In this document: positions 62,201 through 64,000 of the stretch, piece by piece
Numbering within the stretch: position 1 is the first letter of the stretch
Layout of the letters: each line of letters begins with the position of its first letter
DNA from: Cyrtodaria siliqua
Lineage: Eukaryota; Mollusca; Bivalvia; Adapedonta; Hiatellidae
DNA length: 64,000 bases
Assembly (NCBI GenBank): GCA_037043455.1
Contig: JAWPHD010000232.1
Location: 248,001-312,000 of the forward strand
Direction of reading: 5' to 3'
Translations under genes and position numbers: made by a program
The notes under the pieces: model-generated
The model's input: the letters and a program-made list of their open reading frames with translations, nothing else
Told to the model about the DNA's origin: nothing
Databases searched by the model: none

Positions 62201-63208
62201 TGTGAATAAGTGACCTAAACGCAAAACTTGAACATTAAACGCCTTCGCCGCCGCCTGAAAAGCAACACCTATGTCTCTTTTTTTCTTCGAAAAGGCGAGA
62301 CAAATCATTACATCTGCAGTATATCACCTATGGTGGGTAATTTTCATTTGGCTTTCTTACTTGAATTCAAGCTCAAACACAGAACCTCCACTATCACTGC
62401 AAACAGCAAGTACCAGGCTGTCTGTAAACTGGAGAGAATGAAAATACTTGAAAATATACAGTTATAAACTAATCTACAGAAATTTCCTAACTATGTTTCT
62501 TCAGAAATGTTCTATCTGTGTTTCTTCAGAAATTCCCTAAAAGCATTTTTTCAGAAATTTCCTGTTCAACTGCATTTTTTAAAAAATCCCTAACTGTGTT
62601 TCTTCAGAAATTCCTAGCTGCCTTCTAACTGCAATTTTTCAGATATTCTCTAATTGCAATTCTTCAGAACCTAATTGTGTTTCTTTAGCTATTCTCTAAC
62701 TGCAATTCCTCAGATATTATCTAACTGCAATTCTTAAGAACCTAATTGTGTTTGCTTCAGATATTCTCCAACTGCAATTCTTCAGATATTCTCTAACTGT
62801 AATTCTTCAGATATTCTCTAACTGCAGTTATTCAGATATTCTTTTAGATATTCTCTAACTGCAGTTCTTCGGATATTCTCTAACTGCAAGTCTTTAGATA
62901 TTCTCTAACTGCCATTCTTCAGATATTCTCAAATTGCAATTCTTCAGAACCTTATTGTGTTCCTTTAGGAATTCCCTACTGGGACGGAAACCATTGACAA
63001 AGGTATGTAGCTCGCAAAAATAAATAGTTATCGCTCTACTAAGAATAGCAGTTGAGTCCACTGACTCTGAAGGTGACATTACGTTAAATGTAGATGGTAG
63101 GTCTATCAACATGATTCTCACCTTGATATGAAGGACGGCTGTCCCAGGTGGGTGGGCGTCGGTAATTGTCCTGATCAGTTTCCCATTGGTCAGGTCCCAC
63201 ATTGTCAT
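8101..63208 (-). CDS. VPS8: VPS8 subunit of the CORVET tethering complex, 31 exons, 5' end outside window
   Basis: VPS8 is the Rab5-linked subunit of CORVET, which tethers early endosomes before fusion. Thirty-one exons, listed separately, join without a phase error into 1201 codons plus TGA. Residues 1-290 match the end of the N-terminal beta-propeller (WDLTNGK, DSGGSVFEL, LATGGNVSKAL). Residues 290-1050 match the alpha-solenoid (FLECLEPYI, RTLLAFDTREFLNVLAL, FTFLARQ, REALWFPLL). Residues 1051-1100 are a RING-H2 finger, and the end (IFKQEHFQL) matches the vertebrate C-terminus. The human protein is about 1428 residues, so some 230 N-terminal residues lie beyond the right edge. All 30 donors are GT and all acceptors AG. 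I see no stop or frameshift, so the gene looks functional. Introns range from about 0.6 to 7.8 kb and hold nearly all the repeats described here. The assignment rests on remembered family sequence, not a search. Confidence 0.96.
8690..8885. repeat. 30-bp minisatellite in the last VPS8 intron region
   Basis: Seven units of AACATGTCATTTCATTGGT plus a variable CAATGAGATGT part. They lie between exon 31 and exon 30 and do not resemble either exon edge. Confidence 0.9.
8904..8972 (-). CDS. VPS8: VPS8 exon 30 of window (residues 1137-1159)
   Basis: Twenty-three codons reading SNIDPQHMQNVDAVRRAMKT then PSR, matching LDPQQIQAFDQLCRLYRGSSR. Acceptor TTACAG, donor GTAACT. Confidence 0.92.
9170..9730. 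repeat. tandem ~160-190 bp repeat, three to four copies
   Basis: TTGAGCTGGAGGCCTGGGT, GTCCTCTTATGGTGATCATT and CATGACAAAGTTACAG recur around 9190, 9340, 9490 and 9605. The array lies in intron 29. The rest of that intron shows no gene. Confidence 0.8.
10110..10980 (+). repeat. dispersed repeat family C, interrupted by a family A element
   Basis: It begins with the palindrome TGTTCCATGGAACA and continues with GGTTGCAGGTTAAAGTTTTATGAAA. After the insertion at 10202-10708 it resumes with AAAATGAAAGTCAGAGTTAT and ends in a GACGGAC-type stretch. Fuller copies surround the hAT element at 43640-45359. Confidence 0.7.
10202..10708 (+). mobile_element. composite element, family A, copy 1
   Basis: Starts CAAGAGGTCAATGACCTTGA and ends with the hairpin around GCTGATC/GATCAGT followed by GGGCTAA. 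One core copy and a short GACGGACAC stretch lie between. It sits inside a family C repeat, whose sequence resumes without an obvious target duplication. Confidence 0.75.
11080..11275 (-). CDS. VPS8: VPS8 exon 29 of window, second half of RING (residues 1071-1136)
   Basis: Begins RCGHSYHCTCL and later CYLC. These supply C-x-H-x2-H-x2-C and the last C-x2-C, so all eight zinc ligands are present. A basic, serine-rich linker follows. Acceptor TTATAG, donor GTCAGC. A small exon could be missing before exon 30, since the vertebrate linker is longer. Confidence 0.95.
11735..11945 (+). repeat. dispersed repeat with ATTCAATTC tail, copy 2
   Basis: An uninterrupted copy with GAAGGTTCTAGGCCCATTC intact. 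It serves as the empty-site reference for the insertion at 28733-30177. Confidence 0.75.
12148..12303. repeat. 156-bp palindrome (foldback element)
   Basis: Two arms of about 72 bp, one from TAAATAGAGAATATTATGTC and the other ending GACATAATATTCTATTTA, pair almost throughout around a small loop near 12220. It lies in the intron between VPS8 exons 28 and 29 and probably is a foldback MITE. Confidence 0.9.
12605..12771 (-). CDS. VPS8: VPS8 exon 28 of window, first half of RING (residues 1016-1070)
   Basis: Reads TLMITCKNLLNHDLHMHLRS and GFVPRGDQCSICMKKFLNQQ. The C-x2-C pair of CSIC opens the RING-H2 finger. Donor GTAAGG, ends in phase 2. Confidence 0.97.
13455..13640 (-). mobile_element. tRNA-derived SINE
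   Basis: On the minus strand GATCTAGTGGT (13598-13608) resembles an A box and GGTTCCATCCC (13558-13568) a B box. GTGTTGTGTCCCTCAGCAAG follows, a phrase typical of marine SINE bodies. It lies in the intron between VPS8 exons 27 and 28. Confidence 0.7.
13685..13795 (-). repeat. tRNA-like remnant with perfect B box
   Basis: GGTTCGAGTCC is present on the minus strand near 13718-13728, about 75 bp beyond the SINE at 13455-13640. No convincing A box is seen, so it may be a second decayed SINE head. Confidence 0.45.
13802..13965 (-). CDS. VPS8: VPS8 exon 27 of window (residues 961-1015)
   Basis: Reads FKELTHHVLNSMMGYIPLPA, ILQKIMQDPAYNTGKFGEIR, ELILGMLETYNYEQ. Acceptor TTGCAG, donor GTAACA. Confidence 0.97.
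14426..14605 (-). CDS. VPS8: VPS8 exon 26 of window (residues 901-960)
   Basis: Reads VVSQFHEVQTKVLVIVQLCQ, RNSGKMDEAGREALWFPLLD, ALMFPQRRI. REALWFPLL is a signature motif. Acceptor TTGTAG, donor GTACAT. A 30-bp minisatellite begins about 33 bp outside the acceptor. Confidence 0.97.
14638..15180. repeat. 30-bp minisatellite, 18 near-identical copies
   Basis: Unit CTACAGTCCCTCTCCTAACT plus CCTTCCTCAA. Variants are limited to single changes (GTTCC, CATTCC, CTATAG). The period is divisible by three, so a long frame appears on the plus strand, but it is antisense intronic sequence starting 33 bp outside the exon 26 acceptor. Confidence 0.97.
15430..15572 (+). repeat. dispersed repeat with ATTCAATTC tail, copy 3
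   Basis: Contains TTCTAGGCCCATTCTC, GGATGAGCCCGGCATG and ATTGGCGCACCTTAAAACC with an AATTCAATTC tail. Confidence 0.7.
16317..16380 (-). CDS. VPS8: VPS8 exon 25 of window (residues 880-900)
   Basis: Lysine-rich 64-nt exon reading NLQSELKKLTENLLSKTEMK. It aligns by position and phase with the LQSKLQE segment. Acceptor TTTCAG, donor GTTTGT. Confidence 0.86.
16524..16791 (-). mobile_element. tRNA-derived SINE, near full length
   Basis: On the minus strand it begins GGGGGCGTCCGTGGCCGAGT. The A box is TGGCCGAGTGG (16771-16781) and the B box GGTTCGATCCC (16718-16728), so the head is type-II tRNA-like (Leu/Ser). The body holds CCTCCACCAGTGGAAGCTGG and the tail TTGGTGCGACTATAAAATCC plus AATTCAATT. 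The tail resembles that of the repeats at 6600, 11735 and 15430, which suggests a common LINE partner. Confidence 0.85.
17128..17217 (-). CDS. VPS8: VPS8 exon 24 of window (residues 850-879)
   Basis: Thirty codons reading IVRKHKLSEATAFLLEKAGD then IQGAFGISLE, matching HEVTAYLLEKKGDIHGAF. Acceptor TTGCAG, donor GTCAGC. Confidence 0.96.
17389..17765. mobile_element. possible short inverted-repeat element
   Basis: TACAGCTGTTCCATT near 17391 faces AATGGAACAGCCTGTA near 17748. The 370-bp interior has paired TGACGTCA-like motifs. The CTGTTCCA end resembles the Harbinger-like ends described at 54053, but no target duplication is clear. Confidence 0.45.
17859..18017. repeat. ~159-bp palindrome (foldback element)
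   Basis: AATAAATAGGTACCTGTATT and its inverted partner AACACAGGTACGTATTTATT enclose arms that pair almost perfectly through ATTAAATCACTCGTG. It lies in the intron between exons 23 and 24. Confidence 0.9.
18030..20570. repeat. ATGTCAATAATCTATGGTTG minisatellite split by a family A element
   Basis: Units of about 22-24 bp run from 18030 to 18259 and resume from 20194 to 20570. The interruption is the composite element at 18260-20193. Together about 26 units are visible. The array is in intron 23 but does not copy an exon edge. Confidence 0.9.
18260..20193 (+). mobile_element. composite element, family A, copy 2 (five core units)
   Basis: Starts CAAGAGGTCAATGACCTTGA and contains five tandem ~320-bp cores. 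Typical core phrases are GGCGGCCATCTTGAATTTCC, GTAGTTTCAGAGGAGTAGTC and TGTAAACAAAGATGGCC. It ends with GACGGACGGAC, the hairpin GCTCTGCTGATC/GATCAGTAGAGC and CTAA. The surrounding minisatellite gives the empty site GTCAA|TAATATATGG, so the boundaries are exact to within an AA ambiguity. Confidence 0.85.
20626..20782 (-). CDS. VPS8: VPS8 exon 23 of window (residues 797-849)
   Basis: Reads DTSGSAINADRQVSIDAPIY, EQYIDLLCQHKPNDVYNFV, EGYRLEQTLE, matching the YRLEETIQ segment. Donor GTGAGT. Confidence 0.95.
21525..21664 (-). CDS. VPS8: VPS8 exon 22 of window (residues 751-796)
   Basis: Reads DLVSIDCKQSAQMVLTNLSC and LRSDNNVLFEFLQGVMAY, solenoid. Acceptor TTGCAG, donor GTAAGT, ends in phase 2. 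Confidence 0.94.
22488..22586 (-). CDS. VPS8: VPS8 exon 21 of window (residues 718-750)
   Basis: Thirty-three codons, YHAFNFISTIVNSDRFTADE then KAGVQAEALKHLQ. Acceptor TTTCAG, donor GTATGT. Confidence 0.93.
22890..23345 (+). repeat. dispersed repeat, family D-like
   Basis: Contains TGACCTTGACCTACTGA phrases and ends with the hairpin sequence ATCCTCGAAAAGGCGAGACA, also found in family D copies at 42278-43190 and 60800-62310. It lies between exons 20 and 21. Confidence 0.6.
23379..23463 (-). CDS. VPS8: VPS8 exon 20 of window (residues 689-717)
   Basis: Reads YRVCELLYEKRRQFDKILLC then YLRDYARK, a clathrin-repeat-like helix pair. Donor GTGAGT, acceptor TTACAG. Confidence 0.95.
24007..24146 (-). 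CDS. VPS8: VPS8 exon 19 of window (residues 643-688)
   Basis: Reads VLEFLCNPDDESRHEERQQA then LLELSHAGGLQQVDEERFLY. The PDDxSRH-ERQQ motif is characteristic. Acceptor ATGAAG, donor GTATGT. Confidence 0.97.
24762..24854 (-). CDS. VPS8: VPS8 exon 18 of window (residues 612-642)
   Basis: Thirty-one codons, PTQVGILFTFLARQMARHEN then TITVNRILFEQ. Acceptor TTACAG, donor GTACAC. Confidence 0.96.
25036..26333. mobile_element. pogo/Tc1-like non-autonomous element, 1.3 kb
   Basis: Left end CAGGCGTTCACGATTGAGCA faces right end TGCTCAATCGGGAAAGGCTG, about 20 of 23 bases matching, with TA on both sides. The TA target and CAG start fit the IS630-Tc1-mariner (pogo) superfamily. The interior has CpG-rich GCGATCCCGCGATGG-type sequence but no convincing transposase. 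It lies in the intron between exons 17 and 18. Confidence 0.75.
26866..27955. repeat. 23-bp minisatellite at the VPS8 exon 17 donor, about 47 copies
   Basis: On the minus strand the unit is GCAAGTCACTAGTTAGACAA plus AAT. The intron itself begins GTAAGTCACTAGTTAGAC, so the true donor is the first unit. All the copies I read have GCAAGT or a further variant in place of GTAAGT. Confidence 0.97.
27959..28025 (-). CDS. VPS8: VPS8 exon 17 of window (residues 589-611)
   Basis: Reads IAQRQRIVDILLQIMVESVG then FT, matching QQRIVDILLKVMVE in vertebrates. The donor GTAAGT is the first unit of a long 23-bp minisatellite that fills the start of the intron. Confidence 0.95.
28678..30270 (+). repeat. dispersed repeat with ATTCAATTC-type tail, copy 4, interrupted
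   Basis: GTCTACTATAGCATTTGCAG to AAGGTTCTA precedes the insertion, and GGCCCATTCTCCATATTTTA to CCACCATAAAACC follows it. The intact order is seen at 11735-11945. Confidence 0.75.
28733..30177. mobile_element. TA-target inverted-repeat element (CCGTATTTTACC family), copy 1
   Basis: Ends CCGTATTTTACCTTGTATAG and CTATACAAGGTAAAATACGG form terminal inverted repeats, with internal TAGTACGCACCCC repeats. Flanking TA is duplicated: the paralogous empty site at 11825 reads GGTTCTAGGCCC. The 1445-bp interior shows no transposase I recognise. TA duplication suggests the Tc1/mariner superfamily. Confidence 0.85.
30905..30939 (-). CDS. VPS8: VPS8 exon 16 of window, 35-nt microexon (residues 578-588)
   Basis: Tiny exon reading AFEEEEFNTAE. 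It is supported by acceptor TTTTCAG, donor GTAAGT, phase continuity with both neighbours and an acidic segment at the same place in the family. Confidence 0.88.
31364..31483 (-). CDS. VPS8: VPS8 exon 15 of window (residues 538-577)
   Basis: Forty codons, VFDCLTCLHTRNCSTDEHVY then PFLRTLLAFDTREFLNVLAL. The FDTREFLNVLAL motif is diagnostic of VPS8. Acceptor TTGCAG, donor GTAGGT. Confidence 0.97.
31883..31937 (-). repeat. partial tandem duplication of VPS8 exon 14 in the next intron
   Basis: On the minus strand this reads VYINCCLVGRAYPQG against VYISCCLAGRAYPLG in exon 14. The copy is offset by 88 bp, so its start overlaps the intron just after the donor. It lacks the second half of the exon and has no obvious acceptor, so it is not a usable exon. 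Confidence 0.88.
31942..32057 (-). CDS. VPS8: VPS8 exon 14 of window (residues 499-537)
   Basis: Reads GQIRLGNKLLVYISCCLAGR then AYPLGDIPEDQVSPVKRK, one of the most conserved parts of VPS8. Donor GTATGT. A partial copy of this exon lies immediately downstream in the intron. Confidence 0.97.
32522..32663 (-). CDS. VPS8: VPS8 exon 13 of window (residues 452-498)
   Basis: Reads VVMLCWSHGLYDAIIYVYNK then GMMDYTTPLEELL, very close to the vertebrate VVLMCWENRLYDAMIYVYN block. Acceptor CCACAG, donor GTAAAT, ends in phase 1. Confidence 0.96.
32790..33540. repeat. 87-bp minisatellite in intron 12
   Basis: About eight units share GTACGAAACATTAGTTGAGG, ATTGTTCTGTGTTGTAAATT and TTTTGAGTTGAGCCC. The 87-bp period is a multiple of three, so 29-residue repeats appear in minus-strand frames. 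No exon-edge similarity is seen. Confidence 0.93.
33915..35660. repeat. 41-bp minisatellite at the VPS8 exon 12 donor, split by a transposon
   Basis: The unit includes ATGATGTATATCGATGG and AGAAAGATGGACGGATAC. On the minus strand each unit repeats CGATATACATCAT plus GTACGT, GTATGT or GTTCGT, the end of exon 12 and its donor. Segments 33915-34202 and 35365-35660 flank the element at 34205-35362. Confidence 0.93.
34205..35362. mobile_element. CCGTATTTTACC family element, copy 2, reversed interior
   Basis: Same terminal inverted repeats as 28733-30177, flanked by TA. Interior phrases such as GACTTAATTCGAATT and CGCGTGACGTAATATCACGT occur in the opposite orientation to copy 1, and the copy is about 290 bp shorter. 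Confidence 0.85.
35634..35856 (-). CDS. VPS8: VPS8 exon 12 of window (residues 377-451)
   Basis: The longest internal exon, reading DILFERLYERFSMDVIAMGT, FLECLEPYI, VEACIVHMDVTSLDIHH. Donor GTACGT. The 3' end of the exon and its donor are the seed of the adjoining 41-bp minisatellite. Confidence 0.95.
36342..36388 (-). CDS. VPS8: VPS8 exon 11 of window (residues 362-376)
   Basis: Small exon reading NIVPVCVDYCLHLDR, matching the VPVIVDYCLLL segment of vertebrates. Ends in phase 2. Donor GTAAGT, acceptor TTACAG. Confidence 0.93.
36568..37242. mobile_element. Harbinger-like MITE, 675 bp, TTA target site
   Basis: GGCCACAAAAAAATAATTAC on the left and GTAATTATTTTTTTATGGCC on the right are inverted repeats that extend through CTGGTTCTCAGGCC. 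TTA stands on both sides. Three-base TTA/TWA duplications are typical of PIF/Harbinger. No transposase is present. It lies in the intron between exons 10 and 11. Confidence 0.75.
37480..37850. repeat. degenerate CCCTGACCTTGAACATT repeat
   Basis: Imperfect 20-40 bp units of CTGACTTTTCCCCGACCTTG type, with a longer duplicated phrase (GCACAGAAATGTTATAGCC) at about 37452 and 37624. It continues into the units described next. Confidence 0.8.
37846..38225. repeat. ~115-bp tandem repeat at the VPS8 exon 10 donor
   Basis: ACTACATACAACTTGTAC begins units at 37846, 37962 and 38076, and the true intron start at 38192-38225 is the fourth. Minus-strand units carry CAG|GTAGTG, the exon 10 end and donor, intact in two of three copies. 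The middle copy has lost the GT. Confidence 0.9.
38226..38318 (-). CDS. VPS8: VPS8 exon 10 of window (residues 331-361)
   Basis: Thirty-one codons reading MLDLLFQYVDLAMTQLCPEK then GKIEELEEYYQ, solenoid helices. Acceptor TTGTAG, donor GTAGTG. Confidence 0.94.
38922..39010 (+). repeat. tRNA-like SINE head fragment
   Basis: GGGCCAGTTAGCTCAGTCGG contains an A-box-like TAGCTCAGTCGG (38930-38941). No B box follows, so this is a decayed or truncated SINE, not a tRNA gene. Confidence 0.45.
39350..41018 (+). repeat. dispersed repeat with AACTCCATCAAAAATCAATG units, interrupted
   Basis: Units contain AAGAAATTTAAAGAAAAAAT, GTAACTCCATCAAAAATCAA and GGCACAGCAATGCTTCCTGC. The array is split by the family A element at 39888-40909 and resumes to 41018, where a family B element starts. 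Confidence 0.7.
39888..40909 (+). mobile_element. composite element, family A, copy 3
   Basis: Starts CAAGAGGTCAATGAC and ends in hairpin GCTGATCTCTGATCAG followed by TCGAGCCAA, a CTAA with one change. A 160-bp block is duplicated inside (around 40020 and 40210). It interrupts the dispersed repeat at 39350-41018. Confidence 0.75.
41019..42277 (+). mobile_element. composite element, family B, copy 2
   Basis: Starts CAAGAGGCCCAAGAGGGCCT, a 5' hairpin. Six to seven ~120-165 bp cores share TCAAGGGCCATAACTC and AAAGATCGGATGAA. A GACGGACGGACGACGGAC stretch lies at 42049-42071, and it ends GAGCTAA. It is reverse-oriented relative to 1843-2683. Confidence 0.75.
42278..43190 (+). repeat. dispersed tandem repeat, family D
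   Basis: About four ~155-bp units contain GCAAAGTTTGAAAGGTCTAG, GTTATCTGCCCTTTGCTTGG and GATGTACCACTCAAGAT. It ends with a hairpin GTCTC/GAGAC around TTTCTTCAAAAAGGC. Confidence 0.8.
43265..45960 (+). repeat. dispersed repeat family C, interrupted by a hAT element
   Basis: Begins GGGTGTTCCATGGAACACTT. Units carry GGCATAACTCTGCCAAAATG, GTGAAGTTTCATGAACATAG and GGTTAGGTTGCAGGTTAAAG. It is split by 43640-45359, resumes at GGTCAATATTTTGACAAG and ends near 45960 with GACGGACGACGACAGACGAC. Confidence 0.8.
43640..45359. mobile_element. hAT-type non-autonomous element, 1.72 kb, 5-bp target duplication
   Basis: CAGGGCTCCGGAAATAT faces ATATTTCCAGAGCCCTG. CATAG stands on both sides, and the host repeat elsewhere (43480) reads GACCATAAATCAATATTTTG, showing the unsplit site. 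The left end and right end hold GGGCAAGTGGATTTT-type subterminal repeats. An open stretch of 78 codons at 44961-45194 is rich in Ser, Asp and Glu. It has no recognised domain. Confidence 0.82.
46102..46239 (-). CDS. VPS8: VPS8 exon 9 of window (residues 285-330)
   Basis: Forty-six codons reading RIEVLVKDNKYQDALSLALS, then FYEGKAKAVVGLSG, the start of the helical solenoid. Acceptor GTTACAG, donor GTAAGT. The acceptor sequence recurs through the minisatellite just upstream in gene orientation. Confidence 0.96.
46240..47167. repeat. 31-bp minisatellite at the VPS8 exon 9 acceptor, about 30 copies
   Basis: On the minus strand the unit reads CACTAATACTGTGTTGCCGT then GTTACAGAGAA. The true acceptor and exon start are GTTACAG|AGAATAG, so each unit carries a copy of the 3' splice site. 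Units nearest the exon differ more than the central ones. Confidence 0.95.
48105..48215 (-). CDS. VPS8: VPS8 exon 8 of window (residues 248-284)
   Basis: Thirty-seven codons, AYAGDHACYQTIVSHGGQLF and on to LRTWRE, the last propeller strand. Acceptor CTACAG, donor GTAATG. Confidence 0.95.
48750..49623. repeat. 41-bp minisatellite at the VPS8 exon 7 donor, decaying away from the exon
   Basis: On the minus strand the units contain GGCAATGTTAGTAAGGCATT, G|GTAAGTCCC and TGGCAACTGG, the end of exon 7 and its donor. About eight close copies lie between 49290 and 49623 at 41-bp spacing. Diverged ones with GTTGCTAAGGA can be followed to about 48750. Confidence 0.92.
49624..49794 (-). CDS. VPS8: VPS8 exon 7 of window (residues 191-247)
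   Basis: Fifty-seven codons reading WMNTRTLVTIDTAEKIHVID, then EEELETIDMTEVQMIYNTSF and FKSLATGGNVSKAL. Acceptor TTATCAG, donor GTAAGT. The last coding bases and this donor are repeated in the adjoining intronic minisatellite. Confidence 0.97.
50300..50610 (+). repeat. three ~90-bp subterminal repeats of the hAT element
   Basis: CTTTCTGTCTGTTCGTCTCT and GCTGTGCGGCTGCGCAGTAG recur three times just upstream of the transposase frame. Position suggests promoter or transposase-binding sequence of the element; this is inference. Confidence 0.75.
50673..53590 (+). pseudogene. decayed hAT transposase (ZNF862-like group)
   Basis: The start at 50673 opens with MSKKIGDFSFHKPS. The frame reaches TVTKWQ and a TAA where the family continues, then ELNITLGHRIEQ and a TTF-type finger beginning WCTPC. 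A probable intron runs from about 51,000 to 51,720. Later parts are PSPLEESFQK, a one-base shift in a run of A near 51853, MDENTLIKMDKIFRTAYYV, another shift near 52020, then the RNase-H-like core (VYSDGSTDRSEKE, CSDGASVM). A third shift lies near 52385 before SHRLELAVKD. The last 400 codons are open and end in the hAT dimerisation block FPLSNASCERSFSTMKRI. At least one stop and three shifts mean no full transposase is made, though the C-terminal frame is well kept. Confidence 0.9.
53808..53880 (+). repeat. segment shared with 56622-56692
   Basis: ACACTGCAGCCCCTTACTAT to TAGTACAGTAATACT occurs here inside the hAT element and again, nearly unchanged, in intron 5 outside it. Confidence 0.85.
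54053..55854. mobile_element. Harbinger-like non-autonomous element nested in the hAT
   Basis: GGGCTGTTCCAGGAAAAAAG and CTTTTTTCCTGGAACAGCCC are inverted ends, continuing into GCCTGGGGGG. TTA flanks both. Subterminal CCCCACCCACAGAATTCGAA units occur at both sides. Most of the interior is a 37-bp minisatellite. No transposase is present. Confidence 0.85.
54285..55150. repeat. 37-bp minisatellite inside the Harbinger-like element, about 22 copies
   Basis: Unit GTAGGCCTGGGTCCATATTC plus ATAAAGAAAACAATCCT, highly uniform, with C/T variation in the last bases and a few truncated units near 54530 and 55055. Confidence 0.96.
56007..56087 (-). CDS. VPS8: VPS8 exon 6 of window (residues 164-190)
   Basis: Twenty-seven codons ending QKIVVPYKLLNIT, matching the strand before the WxNSRT segment in vertebrates. 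Donor GTAAGT. A hAT element ends only 19 bp into the following intron. Confidence 0.92.
56622..56692 (+). repeat. second copy of the 53808-53880 segment
   Basis: Lies in intron 5 between exons 6 and 5, about 640 bp outside the hAT right end, without hAT termini of its own. Confidence 0.8.
56954..57133 (-). CDS. VPS8: VPS8 exon 5 of window (residues 104-163)
   Basis: Sixty codons reading VLLVTLTPQLKVVFTHPLKG and then DPSSLPLLAWQFV, followed by DPVLAFARDSTIYFHQ. The DPSS-PLLAW motif is typical of VPS8. Donor GTATGT, acceptor TACCAG. Confidence 0.95.
57390..57715. repeat. minisatellite of ~44/57-bp alternating units
   Basis: GGTACCTCATGTTGTCATGA and TATGCACGAGTTTAGAG recur six times, alternately joined by GGACAAGATGTGTGAGCAT. 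It lies in the intron between exons 5 and 4. Confidence 0.92.
57876..57978 (-). CDS. VPS8: VPS8 exon 4 of window (residues 69-103)
   Basis: Reads RGEVCVIEPLHMNLTIKDHP and on to VLAMASLSK, propeller region, returning to phase 0. Donor GTGAGT. Confidence 0.95.
58230..58382. repeat. ~150-bp imperfect palindrome
   Basis: AGATTATTTAACAGCTGGGA to AGGGAAATCCTTC pairs with GAAGGATTTCCCTATAATTG to CCGTTAAATAATCT around a 65-bp middle part with CACGAACGAGCG. Probably a foldback element. Confidence 0.8.
58620..58770 (-). mobile_element. tRNA-derived SINE fragment
   Basis: On the minus strand GCTTGTTGGCCGAGTGGATA includes an A box TTGGCCGAGTGG (58749-58760). The expected B box is degenerate. Confidence 0.55.
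58838..58888 (-). CDS. VPS8: VPS8 exon 3 of window (residues 52-68)
   Basis: Short 51-nt exon, phase 2 in and out, reading RLIGVRTCESKCLFSG. Donor GTATGT, acceptor TTGTAG. It matches the family motif GVRTCES. Confidence 0.94.
59215..60735 (+). mobile_element. composite element, family A, copy 4
   Basis: Starts CAAGAGGTCAATGACCTTGA and holds three to four ~320-bp cores. The 3' module (GGATTTCACATC, GACGGACGGAC, terminal hairpin) occurs twice, ending at about 60494 and 60735, each with GAGCTAA. It lies between exons 3 and 2. Confidence 0.8.
60800..62310 (+). repeat. dispersed repeat family D, interrupted by a mariner-like element
   Basis: CAGCTTCAAAAAGTAGGTCA opens the copy. Family D units resume after the insertion at 61048-61978 and end in the GTCTC...GGCGAGAC hairpin near 62304. 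Confidence 0.8.
61048..61978. mobile_element. mariner-like non-autonomous element, 0.93 kb
   Basis: CGAGGGTTATTCAATAAGTT and AACTTTTTGAAGCAGCCTCG are terminal inverted repeats that run on through CTGTCACTA, in the style of mariner ends. TA flanks both. Family D copies show the empty site GATGTACCACTC at 42534 and 42694. The interior has no recognisable transposase. Confidence 0.88.
62361..62428 (-). CDS. VPS8: VPS8 exon 2 of window (residues 30-51)
   Basis: Reads FTDSLVLAVCSDSGGSVFEL, the next propeller strand, and ends in phase 2. Donor GTAAGA, acceptor CTCCAG. Confidence 0.95.
62490..62960. repeat. ~25-bp degenerate minisatellite in intron 1
   Basis: TTCTCTAACTGCAATTCTTC plus AGATA units, about 18, with TTTCCTAACTGTGTTTCTTC variants at the left end. 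Confidence 0.88.
63122..63208 (-). CDS. VPS8: VPS8 exon 1 of window (residues 1-29)
   Basis: Exon of 29 codons reading MTMWDLTNGKLIRTITDAHP and on to LHIK, a highly conserved propeller blade of VPS8. The acceptor is TTTGCAG and the donor is GTGAGA. The leading ATG follows an acceptor and aligns inside the vertebrate protein, so it is not the start codon. Confidence 0.96.
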
Positions 63209-63556
63209 CTGCAAAGGAGACAACATACATAGATGTTTTTGTACATTTCAGAATCGCTGATTAATTCACATTTAATCTACACACACAAACACGAATTTGA
63301 AAATCATGACATCGCCAAATTAATATAGATAGTAAAATTGTAGCATTTATATATATGTACAACATTAAAAATATACTGTTTTAATTGAGTAATTATTTTA
63401 TTAAAACTCAAATAAAAACTCAAATAACAAGAAAATAGAGTTTTTTTTAGCAGAGATAAGTAGAAGACCACGGCCTGGTATAGTAGTCCCAATTATATTT
63501 TGATATGACCAACATCTATGTAAATCCCATGAGATATTTGTTCCTTACATACTTAG

Positions 63557-63690
63557 TCAGGGTTAGACACTAACTTTTTAGGACTACTAGCCTACAGGGC
63601 TAGTGCCTTCTTATTTTTACTAGCCCTTCTTAAAACCAACTAGTCCTCCTTTTACTCTTTTACGAGAAAATAAAAAGATACCAAAATATC
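63557..63690. repeat. possible hAT-like end and CTAGCCC repeats
   Basis: CAGGGTTAGACACTAACTTT followed by ACTAGCC repeats resembles a hAT left end. No partner is seen before the right edge. Confidence 0.3.
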
Positions 63691-63850
63691 ACGGATTGGT
63701 AGCTCCATGGATAAGGCCTTGGCTTTGGAGCTATAGACAGACATCTGACCAGCGTGCGTTCGCTCCCTGGCGAAGGCATGCCTGAGGGGAAACTTCATGA
63801 TCCGTCTCTATCTATAGCTGAGGTTGCATTTCCTATATGACTGCACTGCT
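63690..63850 (+). mobile_element. tRNA-derived SINE fragment
   Basis: TAGCTCCATGG (63700-63710) and GCGTTCGCTCC (63756-63766) resemble A and B boxes of a tRNA head, followed by a non-tRNA body. The rest of the window to 64000 shows no gene. Confidence 0.55.
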
Positions 63851-64000
63851 TGTAAATATTGCAAGACAACAGCTTTGTGACTAGGTAATAGTCAAATTTA
63901 TTTATAGGCCTCGGCCATTATACCATTCTTTGCAGCGGCCTTTATAAGGCATTTTCAACAATCAATTTTTTTTAAAGTCATAACCTTGGAAATTTCATTC

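Overview
The window is animal nuclear DNA, AT-rich and dominated by repeats. It looks molluscan and most likely bivalve: short interspersed elements with tRNA-like heads, tandem-core composite repeats ending in GACGGAC microsatellite, and many AGGTCA-rich dispersed repeats. The species cannot be named from the sequence alone.

One host gene explains all the credible coding sequence. It lies on the minus strand from 63208 down to 8101 and encodes VPS8, the CORVET-specific tethering subunit. I could place 31 exons, every one bounded by AG acceptor and GT donor. Their lengths add to 3606 nt, and their phases join into one open frame of 1201 codons plus a stop. The frame opens in the N-terminal beta-propeller; the first exons, roughly 230 residues by comparison with the human protein, lie beyond the right edge. 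It runs through the alpha-solenoid to a complete RING-H2 finger and the conserved C-terminal tail. From 1 to about 7.9 kb I see only repeats and unassigned AT-rich sequence.

The introns are full of mobile DNA. A 5.85 kb hAT-type element (50135-55987) carries a decayed transposase (50673-53590) and a nested Harbinger-like element (54053-55854). A shorter relative lies at 43640-45359. Other elements are mariner-like (61048-61978), pogo/Tc1-like with TA target sites (25036-26333, 28733-30177, 34205-35362) and Harbinger-like with TTA target sites (36568-37242). There are also several tRNA-headed SINEs, three long palindromes and a family of composite elements that begin CAAGAGG and end in a hairpin plus CTAA. 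Several insertions sit inside other repeats, so the empty sites can be read directly from paralogous copies.

The most unusual feature is that many minisatellites are built from VPS8 exon edges. Arrays next to exons 7, 9, 10, 12 and 17 of this window contain copies of the adjoining splice site. Exon 14 has a partial tandem copy, and the array beyond the gene's 3' end resembles a segment of the terminal coding exon. I regard this recurrent seeding of satellites on splice junctions of one gene as the main finding.
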